Counted from the first letter of the stretch, positions 35,228 through 47,859 are shown. The stretch is DNA of 64,000 nucleotides from Perilla frutescens (GCA_026008535.1 BRKX01000017.1:7394501-7458500); one strand, 5' to 3'. Notes: generated by a model not told the origin, from the sequence alone. Numbers and translations are program-made.

Positions 35228-37994
35228 TATATTTAAGACTCTTATGATCAGTGCAGATTTCACATCTGACACCGTATAAAAAATATCTCCAGATTTTCAA
35301 GGCATACACCACAACTGTGAGCTCTAGGTCATGGGTGGGATAATTCAACTCATGTGGCCTGAGCTGGCGAGATGCATAAGCAACGACTCTCCTGTCTTAC
35401 ATTAGCACACACCATAACTCTAGCTTAGACGCATCTATAAAGATAACAAATCCTTCATTCCCTTCTGGTATAACCAATACCGGAGCTGTAGTCAGTCTTT
35501 TCTTGAGTTCTTGGAAATTCTTCTCACATTCCTCAGTCCAGATAAACTTAGCCTTCTTTTTCAGCAATTGTGTCATTGGCTTTGCCAATTTAGAAAATCC
35601 CTCAAAATATCATCTGTAGTAGCCTGCCAGCCCTAGGAAACTTCTTATCTTATGTGCATTGGAAGCTGACTTTCAGTTACTTATTGCTTCAACCTTGGTA
35701 GGATCCACTTTGATTCATTTTGATGACACAATATGCCCAAGAATCATTACCTCACTGAGCCAAAATTCACACTTGCTAAATTTGGCATGTAATTTTTCTC
35801 TCCTCAGTGTTTCTAGAATTATATGTAGATGTTCTTAGTGTTGTTCCTCACTTTTGGAATAGATAAGAATATCATCTATAAACACAAGAACAAAGCTATC
35901 TAGATATTGATGAAAGACTCTGTTCATCATATCCATGAACACTACAGGTGCATTAGTCAACCCAAATGGCATGACCAAGAATTTATAGTGGCTGTAACGT
36001 GTTCGAAATGTTGTCTTGGGCACATCTTCTTTTCTTATCTTCAATTGGTGATAACCTGAACATAAATCAATCTTTGAAAATACATTAGCTCCTCTTAGTT
36101 GGTCAAACAAGTCATCTATCCTTGGCAAGGGATACTTATTCTTAATTGTCACCTTATTCAACTCCCTATAGTCAATGCACATTCGCAATATACCATCCTT
36201 CTTTTTAACAAAGAGAATAGGCGCTCCCTATGGTGAGACACTGGGTTGTATGAAACCTAAGTCCAACAACTCTTATAGTTGTACTTTAATTCTTGTTGTT
36301 CGTTAGGGGCGATTCTATATGGTGTCTTAGATATCAGAGCTGCTCCTCGTTCCAAGTCAATGGTGAATTCAGTTTGCCTATTGGGCGGTAGCCCTGGTAG
36401 GTCCTGTAGAAAAACATCCTTGTATTCCCAAACGATAGGGACTTGATCTATCATTACTATCTCTTTCTCTTTTCCTACTAGGTTAACCAGAAAAGCATGG
36501 CAACCTTCTTTTCTTATTAGCTTTATAGCTTTGAGAGCTTAAATAACTAGTATCTTCAAACCCATTATTGCTCCAAAGAAAATTACCTTTGGTTCTCCTG
36601 GCTTCTGGAATATGACTTCTCTCTCATGACAACGTATAGTCGCATATGTTGCAGTTAGCTAATCCATTCCCAAGAATATATCAAAATCCTTCATGTCAAT
36701 TATGCATAAATCCGTGATGAAAATCTTTTTGTTAATCTCGAGTTCCAAATTCAGGCACATTCTTTTAGCTAAAATAGTTTTTCCAGAAGAGATGCTAACT
36801 TCTAAGGCATTAGTAGCATCTACCTGTCTAAGTTTTAATCTTTCACTAGCCTTTTCTGAAATGAAAGAGTGTGTAGCTCTAGTATCAAATAAAGCGAGCA
36901 CAAGTATGTTAAACATGTTAATCATACCTGCCAAATTTTTTGGAGCTTGCTCTGATTGCTGTTGCTGAAGTTCATAACCTAGCTGGCTGTGGGGCACGTT
37001 GTCTCTGGTTTGGCTTAAAATTTCCTCTCTGATTTTGCCTTAAGTTTCTACCCTGATTAGACCTAGGATTGCTCCCTTGATTAGGCCTCTGATTTATATA
37101 CCCACCTTGTGTTGGTCTAGGAGAAAAACCTATATTTCCTTTACTCTTAGGACAATCTCGAGCAAAATATCCGGGTTGATGACAGAAGAAACATCCATCT
37201 GTATTCATCATACACTTCCCTGAATGAAACTTCTGGCAGATATAGCAAGGAGTCCTATTTCTTTGCTGATTTTGTTGCCCATAATTGGTATTTCCCTTGG
37301 CCCACTGTTGCTTATTTTCCATTACGTTTCTATCTTCCCATTTCCGCTTTCCCTTCAGATCTTGAGAAGATTGTTGTGGTTAGGTTTTCTCAGCTGGCAT
37401 AACAGACTCTATATTCAAAGCCTGACGCAATGTTTGCGCATATGACATCTTATCATGCCTCATAAGAGTCATGCTGATTTCTGGCTTAAGGCCCTTCCTA
37501 AACTTCTTAGCCTTTTTGCAGTCTGAGTCCACCAAATATGGATCATAACGAGAGAGTTGATTAAAGGCACGGTTATACTTAGTCACAGTAGAGCTTCCCT
37601 ATCGGAGGTTCCAGAATTCCGACTCTTTCTTTTCTCGATAGCAATTGGGAATGTATTTCTGATAAACTTCTTTCTTGAAGTCTTCCCAGGTAAATTCCTG
37701 CCATTGCTCATAAGTCATAATTCTTTTTACAGACTCCCACCAATAGTCTGCATCATCAATCAGTTGAAATTGAGCACATGTAAGATTTTCCTCATTCGTG
37801 CAAGACATGTAATCAAATATTTGATCCAGAGATGAAATCTATTTTTCTGCATCTATTGGATCACCTAACCCGTTGAAAGTAAGTGGGTGAGGTTTATGAA
37901 AAGCTTCTTCTGCTCTTGATACCGGTATAGGGATTGGAATTGGTGCAGGTTGTCCATGGTTCTCTTGGGTTTGTGTTCTTTTCTTAGGAAACAT
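35228..37994 (-). pseudogene. Chromovirus-like gypsy gag-pol, truncated in RNase H
   Basis: The minus-strand start is ATG at 37994 (MFPKKRTQTQ). Gag motifs ADYWWESVKR (about 37745) and FNQLSRYDPYLV (about 37550), knuckle CFFCHQPGYFARDCP (about 37195-37150), protease LALFDTRATHSFIS (about 36905, with an R in place of the usual G) and ending FLGMD (36660). RT: CIDYRELNKVTIKNKYPLP, PFGLTNAPVVFMD and catalytic FIDDILIYSK (about 35870). RNase H: FIDASKLELW, AYASRQLRPHE and CTDHKSLKY, after which similarity stops at about 35228. No integrase or 3' LTR. Stops and shifts, for example near 37842, 37380, 36250 and 35608. Resembles Tekay/Del-type elements. Confidence 0.9.
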
Positions 37995-38829
37995 TCTGGA
38001 AAATTTTAGGCTTCAGAATTGACAAACATAAAATCCACTTCGTGCTAAATTAATACAAAGGTGAGATATCTTCTAAAATAAATGCTCAACATTTCTTACG
38101 AAATTCTAATCGGTCTACTTATTTGCAAAGGAAAGCACTTTGTCAGTCTACGTTTCATATGAATCTTAGGAGAGGCACTTAAAATCCAATCTATGTGTGT
38201 AAGTCATAATTAGCTATGTTCATCTACATTCTCAATCAAGTCATTCTATGTTCATATTCTATCTCCATAAGCATTCTGGATTTCCATCACTTTAACATCA
38301 TCACATTTCCAAACTCGTCCACATTATCACATTCACAATCACTTACATTATAACATTTCTAATCATAGGGCACTTTCTTTTGGAACATCTCATGTACATA
38401 TAGTCCTGCTTTAAACATCATATTTCATTTCAAACATAATGGACATATATTCTCATTCAAAATAATAATTCAATACCATTTGGGTACAAAGTCCCATAAT
38501 TTTTACCGTCATGGACAATAAGTCCCTTTCAATCATAACCATCATGATATGGACACATAGTCCCAAAATGATACCATTATCCTTTTGAAACCATCCTTAG
38601 CGTGACTTTTCATAAATACTATCAATGTGGAAAACGATCCTTATCAACATCCCTTTTTAAAAATTAGTAATCATAATTGAATCTCAAAAACATTTTAACT
38701 TGCATACCTTTTCTGAAGCAAGATGAGAGCGGTACAGGTGACGTGCTAGGGCTATCAGACAATCAATTAAGAGATAACACTGAGAACTAGACTCAATCAA
38801 CAATATGACAGGTCTGCAGAGTTGCAGCC

Positions 38830-38843
38830 TGCTTTGATACTAC
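38830..38843 (-). other. Primer binding site of the chromovirus-like element
   Basis: Reads TAGTATCAAAGCAG on the minus strand, one base off the TGGTATCA-type site, adjacent to the LTR end at 38846. Confidence 0.7.
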
Positions 38844-39149
38844 TCTGTAACGCCCCGATCCCGGGAGAAAGCCAGGGGACCGGTGCGCTACTTGGAGAAG
38901 GGGGAAGGGGTTGTTGAACAGAAGCAATTAAAGAAATAGGGTTAGTGCCCCAAAAAATTTCGGCAGCATAACCTCTATAAATGGATCAATCCATGCTTTT
39001 AAAGCGTATCAAATGACTCAAACCAGATACCATGACTCTTAGGATGAACCCAAGAAAGAAAACTTCAATGTAATTAATAACAGTTCAAAGGTTAACTATT
39101 AATAGGTTAGGCATGATAAAGTCCAAATGGATGTCTGTCCAAATACATG

Positions 39150-39430
39150 AAGTAAAGAGATGCCAGACTTTCGTCTGTCGTGAAAGTAATATATAGCCAG
39201 GCTTTTGCCATGACATGGAAAGTAATGTAAAGCCAGGCTTGCGCCTGTCTAAATAAGAAAAGTAAATAAATGCCAGGCTTTTGCCCGTCAGGAACGGAAA
39301 GTAAATGGGATTCGGAGAATTGAACACTCTGTAACAAATAAGAAAATGGGATTCGGAGAACCGAACACTCCATAACAGTAAAGAAAATGGGATTTGAAGA
39401 ACCGAACAGTCCATAACAATAATCAGAGTA
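39150..39430. repeat. Two adjacent tandem arrays in the gypsy LTR
   Basis: Four degenerate copies of 'gccaggcttttgcc..' followed by 'gaaagtaaat' (about 33-42 bp) lie at 39160-39306. Three copies of a 41-bp unit 'gggattcggagaaccgaaca' plus ctccataacagtaagaaaat start at 39307, 39348 and 39389. Confidence 0.85.
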
Positions 39431-40928
39431 AGTGGACAAGAACGTAGTGCATTTATTCAGACTCAAAAGGTAACCATGTTCTCAGTTGGACTCCACACAT
39501 AAAAGAAACATATAAATCAAAAGATAGCCCTTCAGCTTTAGCACCGCCGTCTACCATCCCGCAGCTCATCCTGAAAATATTTGAAAAGATTTGGGCATGA
39601 GTACTAATGCAATCAGTAGGTACCTTTGAGATAAGCTTTACAATCATTTTATAAAACAGAATATCCGATCATATTTTAAACATATCATGGAAAGTTTTTA
39701 AATCATAAAATTTGTGAATTCCATGTATACTGAATCATTTTAGTTTAATCATTGCGCGCCACTCTCCCCTAGAACGTTTACGGTGAGTCGGTTCATGTAC
39801 ACAACCCGGCTGCTTAAGGTTCGACACTGTCCTGTTTGCTTGGGGCTCGATATCGTGAACCATTGTAGTTTCGTCACCAAAAACAGTAGTAAGACTTACA
39901 TGAGTCAGGAGAGCACATTAAATATAATCATGAGTTGGATATTCAATCATATTCATTTTATAAATATCAGGGCTTAATAACCTGAAATATATTTTTATAT
40001 AATAAAAATCTACCTGGTAAACTAATCTGAAAAGCTAGATCTAGATTCTGATTCTAGTCTTAACTATGAGTCTCCTTCTTCTATGCCTACAAGATTATCC
40101 AACAACTTAATTTCGATAAAATATTATCATTAGGTCAAAATCTAACATTTCTTAGCAATGAATTAAATATTATAATATCTACTATCTTAATACGCAGCAC
40201 CCAGGTCATCAAAATATTTTGACTCTTAAGGGAACTTTATTCAGAGCATTTTTATAAAGAAAAACCCTTCTGGAAGTTTTGACATACGGGATTGTCAAAC
40301 CCGTATCCTAAAATTAATTCGGTACAAATAAATCCATACCACAAGATCCGCCAATTGGTAAAATATGAAACTTTAAATAAAAATACTATATTTTGAGACG
40401 GAATAACTTTTGAGACTAAAAATACAATAGGGCTATCCATGAAGGATAGATCTGAAAAAGACTATAATTTAATATTCAGAAATTCAAAATATACCCGAAA
40501 TTAAAAAGTGATAATATGAAAAATATATACAAAAATATATAGAACATAAAACCCTAAAATACTTTTTGATTCGGCGACCCGAAAGGATCGCCGATTTGAG
40601 GCAGTGAAGTGGCGGTGGTGGAGTTTGGTGATTGTTGCTGTGAGGTGGGGTAAGGTGATGGTTGGCGGTGCTGTTGGTGTTATGGTGGGTGGTTGGTAGT
40701 AGTGGTGATTTGATTATGGTGGTGATGGCGATCTTGGCGGTGGTCACGGTGATTTTTCATCGTGATCATCCATCAAATCATCTTTTCAACCATATATTCG
40801 TGATCTACGTATTGACACCTTTAAAATAACTATTTCAGAATTGAAATAGGAAACTAGAGACGTATCTTCTCTAGAAGTTGCTCAGTGTTTTGATTTTGAA
40901 AATGAATGAAAAATGAAATCTTAAGCTC

Positions 40929-40938
40929 CTATTTATAG
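40929..40938 (-). promoter_or_regulatory. TATA box of the chromovirus-like LTR
   Basis: CTATAAATAG on the minus strand. The LTR transcript would run towards 38846 and the gag start at 37994. Confidence 0.6.
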
Positions 40939-41340
40939 AGGAAAAATAAATAGGATAATAATGAATAAAAGAAAAGGATAATGATGGAAAAATAATAGGA
41001 TAGTTACGAATAGAATAATATTTTGAAAAAGAAATTGGATAATGACTGATGTGCCTTTTTCTATTCAAAGTTGTGCCAAGAGTTCAGTTGAACTCGAAAT
41101 TGAAAATTCAAAGTTTGACACAATCCTTGAAACCTTTTCTTTTAACCCGAGAAAAATATCAAAAAATATTTTTAAAGCAATTTTTTACCAAATTATATTT
41201 TAACAGATTTCCCTGACAGCGATTTTTTTTTATTTGAATCCTTTAAGGACCCAACTTATTTTCTAACTTACCAGAGGGTAACATAAGTTGAATAAAACCT
41301 TCAAAAATATTTTAGGATATTATAAAGATAAAACTCGTTA

Positions 41341-43378
41341 AGCCCAAATTATCAAAGCTCTGATACTCATCTCATTGTCAAACCTCTGATATTCTTATGA
41401 AAGCTCTAATACCCATGAATGTCAAACTGATACCTCTTCAAAGCTATAAGTATCTAAGATTGTTCTTGGGTACATGGTCTGATTTCAGCTCTGATACCGA
41501 AAAACTGGTACAAGCTCAGACGTTCATTCATGGAAGATAATCTCATGCAGTTTTCCATCATCAAACTAACTGGTTTTGACATCATCAAAAAGGGGGAAAT
41601 TGTTGGGAAAATTATTGAGAAAAACTCTCATTATAGCCCAACTGATGATTTTGATGAAATGTCAAAACATATGTGATGATTTAATGAAAAACTGCAGGTT
41701 ACTTAAAGCTGGAAGTCAGGGGTAATGACCAAGTAAGACTTCAAACATCAGTCCAGCTGAAATGAGAGTCAACTGTTTTGAAGCATGGTCAACCAGCTTA
41801 AAGGGATGCCTCAATCAGGCCACTCAGAGTCAACTCTTCAAAGCTTAAGAAAAGCTAAAAGGGGAAAAGAACTTTGGAGATTGGTAGGCATCCACAGATG
41901 AATAATCATCAGTCTAGCTGAAGGCCAAGAAAGACTGATGAGAGTAGAGCCAGCTTCAAAGCTGAAACTGAACTGATCAAAGATCAGTCAGTTAAAAAAA
42001 GTCAATCCTAAAACTGATCAAAGATCAGTTAGCTGGAAGAAAAGCTCAAAAAGCTTTAAGCCAATACTGAACTGATCTAAGATCAGTTCAATGAAAGAAA
42101 AGCTCAAACAAGCAGCCGACTGGAAGTCCAGGACTAAAAGCTCTCTAAATCTAAACAACCAAAGATCAAGGCAGTTGAACTGGACTATCCTAGGACTGAA
42201 GTTTAAGGCAGCTGAGGGACTACCAACTGGACAAATCTCAGAGTTGAAAGCCGAGATAGCTGAGAATCCATTAGCTGAATGTCCAAAACTGATATCTGAA
42301 ATACCTGCTATCTCTGACAAGCAGTAAATGAAGATCCTGATAGAAAATCTTGTAAAGATCCTAATGATCTTTGAGCAGTAAATGAAGATCCTTTACAGAA
42401 AATCTTGGAAAGATCCTGATGATCTTTGAGCAGAAGTCCTTAAAGTCAAATGGCTAGTTCATTTAAAGCTTCAAAAGGCTACACGCGTTAAACTGCCGTC
42501 GGTGAAATCAACAGATTCACCAATCACAAAGGTCAAAACATCACTTATCTATATAAAGAAGGTGAACACTATTTTGGCCAATACTTTTTCGCTAAGACTT
42601 TCGCAACATTTTTTAACCCCTGCTATATTTTACAGAAGTGAGCTTTCTTTCTCCCCCCCACAGCTCAGAGCTTAAATCTCCTAAGCGAAAAGTCTTAACT
42701 GAGAAAACGTGTTTCAAGTTTCAAGCAAGCAGCTAGCTGACGCAGAATTTTAGCCAGAGTAAAGCTTCTTAGTTTTGTTCTTCAAAGATCAACCACTCAG
42801 CTCAAGTTGAAGGAGCATTCCAGGTTGATAACAGATTCAAGACTGCCTTCTTGAAGATCGAGAGAGATCTAAAATCTTGTAAAGATGGACAATAGTACCT
42901 AAAGTCTCAGCGAGTAATTGGGACAGATAAGTGTGAGTTGTCGATCCAGAAATCGGTTGAGGAGGAGCCTGTACCGACGGGTCCGTTTTTCTAGGACAAC
43001 AACAGTTAGAAAAGAGGTTGTGCTAGGTTTGAAGGGTGTCATTTTCATGTCCAACAGAATTTCTTCACTTTGCAATATAATTGCCCTTCTGCAGAAGGAA
43101 GAGAGGACGTAGAAGCAGGAGGCTTTAAACCTCTATAAGTCTTGTGTGTGTTGTACTTATTGCTTTAAGCTTTGCATGTTCTTGAACTACACACTCTAGC
43201 ACACAAGCTGCACTGACAAGCTAAGCTGTCGCCAAGCTCTTGATCTCAACTGATCATTGCATAGATAAACTATCTAAAGTGAGTCAGGGCCCTAAATATT
43301 CCGCAATCAGTTTAAAGTTTTGAAGTCAGTTTATTCACCCCCCCTTTAAACTAACATAGACTCGCACCAGGACCAACA
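41341..43378 (+). mobile_element. SIRE-like copia 3' end: PPT and LTR, plus strand
   Basis: The internal tail (41341-41600) ends in the polypurine tract aaaaagggggaaat. The LTR runs from TGTTGGGAAAATTATTG (41601) to GACCAACA (43378), 1778 bp. Both PPT and ends match the minus-strand LTR at 29849-32453, which faces the opposite way. The flanks (ggaac beside 29849, cagtt after 43378) are not a TSD, so the two LTRs are not simply one element's pair. It contains a 54-bp near-duplicate (42321, 42375) and three hairpin words at 41970-42088. No coding sequence. Confidence 0.8.
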
Positions 43379-43739
43379 CAGTTGTTGTTTTGAATGCAGT
43401 TGCAAATTTTAGATATCAGAACCATCATATAAGTGTATTACGTCTAAATTTGTAGATAACTTCTTCATTTTGAAAATTTAAGAAGTTATGTTTCTAGTCT
43501 TTCACTGAATTTCAAAAGCCTTATTTCTGCAGCTTTACTAACAAAAATGCAATGCTTCATTTTCAATATTGAAAACTATGTTGAGTCTAGTAATGACAAG
43601 AATTATTTAACTTATAAAAAAATCCAAATAAATCAAGATTTTCTTGGATAATTGCAGAGGCCCTCCTACTATATTTCAAAACATAAAAGATCACACAACA
43701 CATATGTAATCTAATCCTTTTTTGTCCAATTGTCCTAAC
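43379..43739 (-). other. No gene seen; intron-like sequence
   Basis: AT-rich sequence downstream (minus sense) of the receptor-kinase-like exon. It begins at a GTTAGG donor after 43740 and holds no recognisable exon before the SIRE-like LTR cuts it off. Confidence 0.4.
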
Positions 43740-43992
43740 CTTTTCTGCTCTTTGCTTCATTTGTCTTCTTCTTTCTAACATGCAGAAACAGACCAAGGCC
43801 TGAAACAACAACTCCCATTATTGACAGCAAACTCGCGATAAGTATCATTGCCCTCACTCCTTTAGAGTGGCCTGCGATACATTTCATTGGCTATTTAGAG
43901 GCATGATTTTCTTCAACAGTCAAATTGATTCATGAGTTTAAACACCATAAATTCTCACCCACCTCAGAAGAAGCCATTCTGATGTAAATATC
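43740..43992 (-). pseudogene. S-domain receptor-like kinase exon fragment
   Basis: On the minus strand 43992-43925 reads DIYIRMASSEVGENLW, matching the end of the extracellular region of G-type lectin S-receptor kinases (consensus DLYIRMAASE). After a stop and about 50 bp it continues in an open segment (43880-43740) with a single membrane span (MILIASLLSIMGVVVSGLGL) followed by a basic stop-transfer HVRKKKTNEAKSRK, then a GT splice donor. No PAN, lectin or kinase domain is present. The stop after WCLNS and the missing exons show a pseudogene or a captured fragment. The receptor-kinase assignment rests on a short motif plus topology. Confidence 0.55.
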
Positions 43993-44227
43993 AAAAGCAT
44001 TAAATCAGATAGACATACAAAAAAATTGCAGAGTATAATTTTTTTTTATTATAGATAAGACACATTCGACTTTAGACGATTGTAGAGAGATAAGAAGAAA
44101 TTCTGGATATCACTATTCACAAGCAACTGAAAAAAAAATATAGTCACACAAGCAATTAATCAAACATGATGTTTTCATTCAAACTAAAAATCATCAAAAC
44201 ACAGAAGAGAAAATTAATGTTTGATAC

Positions 44228-46011
44228 CTTGTAAACAATCACAATTCTTAGCTTCTTTCCTGCCCACATCGAGAACGGAGTCGATCAACTCAGTGCCCTC
44301 TATGTAATGCCCTTTCTCCCAGTTATTACTAGAGCCAAACTGCCCAAACATAAATTTATCAGGCCTGAAAATCTGGTCGTACATTGTTGGTTTTGTATAC
44401 CGGAAGACTTGTCTTTGCATACGTTTCTGATGATATTATATGATGATATAGGTTGAATGCTATTGCAGTCACTGTTTGAATTTAAATTTTCATATTTTTA
44501 TGCATGTTTACTATACTTAGATTGTAAATGATATGGTGTGGGAGATCACATGGTAAGATCATATCATTGGTTCCTTGTATTGTATAAAAAGGCTCACGGC
44601 TTAGATGGTCCTTAACCCCCCATCGATACACCGTAGAATAATCTCATAGTTAGTTTGTCTTGACTAACTAATTATTCTAATACACCAATAAGTGTATTGA
44701 GGAGGATCACGATAGAATACTATTCTCCACTCTGACCTTATAGTGAGAGAATAAAGATTCACAGAGTTCAGGTTCTTAACTCATATATGTTGGCGGACAT
44801 ATATATGTTATGTTTATTACTTTGATCTATCAACGAGTGAGGTTCCTTGATGGAATCAATAGTCTCGATATTTTGGGTGATAACATTTACATATATGATG
44901 GGTCGTGCAATATATATGGGCACCGTGTCTTGGTGCGCCAGGTTGATGATGTCCTCTTGAGAAAACACAAAGTTCATGTGAAACCCTGCAGGTGGAATTT
45001 ATTCCGTACATGATAACGATTGTGTGCTAGTAGTCAAGGAATAATATATTAATTAATTATAGCTTTCAGAAGCTTACATAATTAATTAATGGACATTATA
45101 TCTTAAACATGGGGAATGACTGAACTAAAGCAGAAAGCATATTCACAAATATTTATTAAATTGGTAAGTCAGTATTACTTCTTTAGTGGAATAAAAGTAA
45201 TACTTAATTTATTTATTTATATCCTAAGTTTATTAGATATTAGAAATTAAATAAATTACCAGGCCAATTTAATATTCTTCTAGATACCTGTTGTGGCCCA
45301 ATATGACTGAAGTGGACTGGAGATGGAACAAGAGCTAGAGGCCCAAACCTAGTGGGGTTAGGGCACGCAATTTTCGGCAACCTCCCTATTTATAACAGGG
45401 AGGGGGATGAAAATTTAAGCAATATAATTCAGCCCTCTTTTGTTCTCTTGCTCTCCACATAATCCACACCGTCTCAGTAGATTACAGCCCACCTGTAAAA
45501 CACAGTCCGAGAATAAAACAGAAGACCTTGGAGTGGAATAGCATCAAGGGGCGCTGATACTCATACATATCAATAGCAAAATTAGTCATGTAATCTTGTC
45601 CTCAACCCGACATTTATTCGTAAGTTATTTTTCGGTACTCTATGTTTCCGCTTTAAGTAGAATCAAAAATCGAAATGCATGTTTATTAAACTCGGTTAAT
45701 TAAATTCATACGAGATACATAAATATATGATTTACATGATAGTGGATTAATGAACAACCAATAGATCCTCCGGAGGTTTAATTCGAAAAAAACCCAACAG
45801 GCTGGAGCGAAGGTTGTCCATGGTCTCGGGCTCGAGGTCCATGAGCACGGCCCGCGGGACGAATCTCCCGTAACTGGCCTCATTATAGTAGACATTAAAC
45901 CCTCTCTAGCTGCAGATCAGAGTCATCTTCATAGTGACTGGTGGCGTCGATGTCGTGCTCCGCGCACACCACCTCCTAAAACATGGCGCCGATCTGGTTG
46001 CCGCATTGACC
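44228..46011 (-). pseudogene. TUB: Beta-tubulin exon 1, split by a copia LTR
   Basis: Beta-tubulin pairs with alpha-tubulin in microtubules. The upstream half (46011-45800, minus) reads GQCGNQIGAMF, EVVCAEHDIDATSHYEDDSD and, after a one-base shift, RFVPRAVLMDLEPETMDN. The downstream half (44384-44228) reads YDQIFRPDKFMFGQFG and ELIDSVLDVGRKEAKNCDCL. It stops at CLQ followed by a GT donor (44227), the position of the first intron in plant beta-tubulin genes. Defects: Trp codon to TAG near 45975, a +1 frameshift near 45905, loss of the MRE.. start (no ATG in the expected place) and the LTR at 44385-45799. The rest of the gene is absent; the next minus-strand sequence is the receptor-kinase-like exon. 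Confidence 0.9.
44385..45799 (+). mobile_element. Solo copia LTR in the beta-tubulin pseudogene
   Basis: 1415 bp, TGTTGGTTTTGTATACCGG to AAACCCAACA, the same family as the LTRs at 11011, 21585 and 53693. No internal sequence. The flanking 5-mers differ (tacat on the left, ggctg on the right), so no TSD is seen. This suggests recombination between different elements or a small deletion at one end. The ORFs in it are not coding. Confidence 0.85.
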
Positions 46012-47810
46012 CTCTGCCCGCTCCCGCTCTCGATCTTTGGGAGAGAATGGTTTGGGGGTTTTTGCAATCGGGGGATGGGGGATTAGGGTTTTTCTTTTTA
46101 TTTGGGAATTTTGGTTCAATTTAGGGATAAATTGAATACGTAAGCCACGTGCAACTGCGTCTCCATTATTCCGTCAAACAAACATTTAAATTGTGGGACA
46201 AAAAATGATAGTCCATGTCCTATGGGACCACATATGATATTATTTTCTGAAAAAGGACCAAAAGTGATAGTATATGGACCAAAAGCGGACACGGACATGT
46301 CCTATGGGATTAAAATGTCATATATGTCATGCTAATATGCGAGTAGGTTTGTGCTAATTAAAACATCATAAACACAATTATGTGAGTTATAATTGGGCAT
46401 GCTAAAATGTTATATAGATTGTGTTAAAATATTATATACACCATGCTAATATAAATTTGGGACTGCTGTGTATAAAAAATATGTCAGAAAATTGATTTTT
46501 GTATTTTTCATCTATTGTTTTTTCAAATAAACATATGCTATATGGATCTTAAATGAAAGAGTACAAAAAGACCTTTAATTTGATATATGATTCGCGTAAA
46601 TCAAATTAAAAACGAACAAATTATAATCGTTTAAAGTTTTTAAAAAAAATTTAAAGTACGATGATGTCATTTTTTTAAAAGTCAATTTCTCTCTCCTAAG
46701 AAGTGGTATTATACGGTAATCAATTTTCGTATTTTGTTCCAGTTTTCCCTTTAATGAAGTGAGCGACTTTCAATCTTCCTCCTATTTTCAAATTTGCCAC
46801 CGTGTTCATTCTTTTAATCATAGCCATCCAAATTTACTTATAGAGAGAATGACGTTCAATCATATGATCTTTAACACTTATGAACAAACATAAATAAAAT
46901 ATTAAAGAACACAATATATGTTAACCTTGTTCGATAATAACACTATTCCAATGGACAGACCTACTGAAGTTTCTTACACTTTAGATTACCTTCTAAGAGT
47001 GCCATTTCGTTCTTCTCAACTTTGTATTGGTTCCAAAAGTGAATGGAGAGATTGGGTTAGTAAGGGTAGTTTCATCAATGTAATTTGACTACAAATTATG
47101 CTTTGAAGTTAATGGATGATAAATTAATTTGACTATACCAAACGGATCATATTTGCTTCTTCTTGATAATAATATCATCAAAACAAATATATGGAGGATT
47201 AACAATTTAATTAGATTTGATCACGTGCATGTTGGAATGAGATTTGCATATGAAATGAAATTAGAGAATAGATATTTTGCATAAAATATAATAAAAAAGG
47301 AAAGTCCAAAAAAAAAAACAAGAAGAGATCGAATAAAAAGTGCACCTGTATTGTGATCTAGAAATATTGAGAGAAAATATTAAAATAAAGATAATGGTAG
47401 AAGCTTCTAGATAGCTATATCCTTTTATCAACAAATTATATCGATTAAACAAACCTTAACCAACATTAGCAATAATTAATAGCCCGCCATGTTGCAATTC
47501 ATTTAGTGAGGAAGAAAGTGAACCTTTGAAACAAAGCTTCTCCAGAATTCCCTCCAAGTACATATATATCTTGAGGAAGAGCTCAAAACAATATCGTAGC
47601 AACGTGTGCGAATATTATGTTCATTACATAATTACATGCACAAAGTCAAGTCATATTAATATACATATATAAATATACATACATGTAGATATAATCAAAT
47701 GGATGGTATTACCATACTTGTATAAGAATTAATAAAAAATTATCTAAATTATTTCACAATTTGTAGTATCTGCAAAATGATTTTAGAATGAATAGGTTGA
47801 AAGAACATGT
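46012..47810. other. Intergenic, no gene recognised
   Basis: AT-rich DNA. Positions 46440-46700 carry a dispersed repeat also present at 52430-52640 and, inverted, at 53030-53165. Positions 46320-46460 hold loose internal repeats of 'catgctaa(a)atgttat'. A 38-codon open stretch near 46962-47077 has no recognisable relative. Confidence 0.5.
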
Positions 47811-47811
47811 G

Positions 47812-47818
47812 GTGCGTG

Positions 47819-47853
<35 letters not shown>

Positions 47854-47859
47854 GAGAGA
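47812..47859. repeat. GT/GA compound microsatellite
   Basis: (GT)n with one GC interruption, followed by (GA)n, about 870 bp upstream of the WOX1 start. Confidence 0.9.

Larger units (their letters stand above)
38846..41340 (-). repeat. 5' LTR of the chromovirus-like element, outer end unclear
   Basis: In plus view it starts TGTAACGCCCCGATCCCGGG next to the PBS. A minus-strand TATA box lies at 40929-40938 and a GGT/GGC-rich stretch at 40590-40745. The outer LTR end (expected ..GTTACA or ..ATCACA) is not seen; similarity to SIRE-like sequence begins at about 41340, so the LTR is probably truncated. Confidence 0.7.

Noticed and set aside
46962..47077. Possible host exon fragment
   Set aside because: A 38-codon open stretch with no recognisable motif or splice context.
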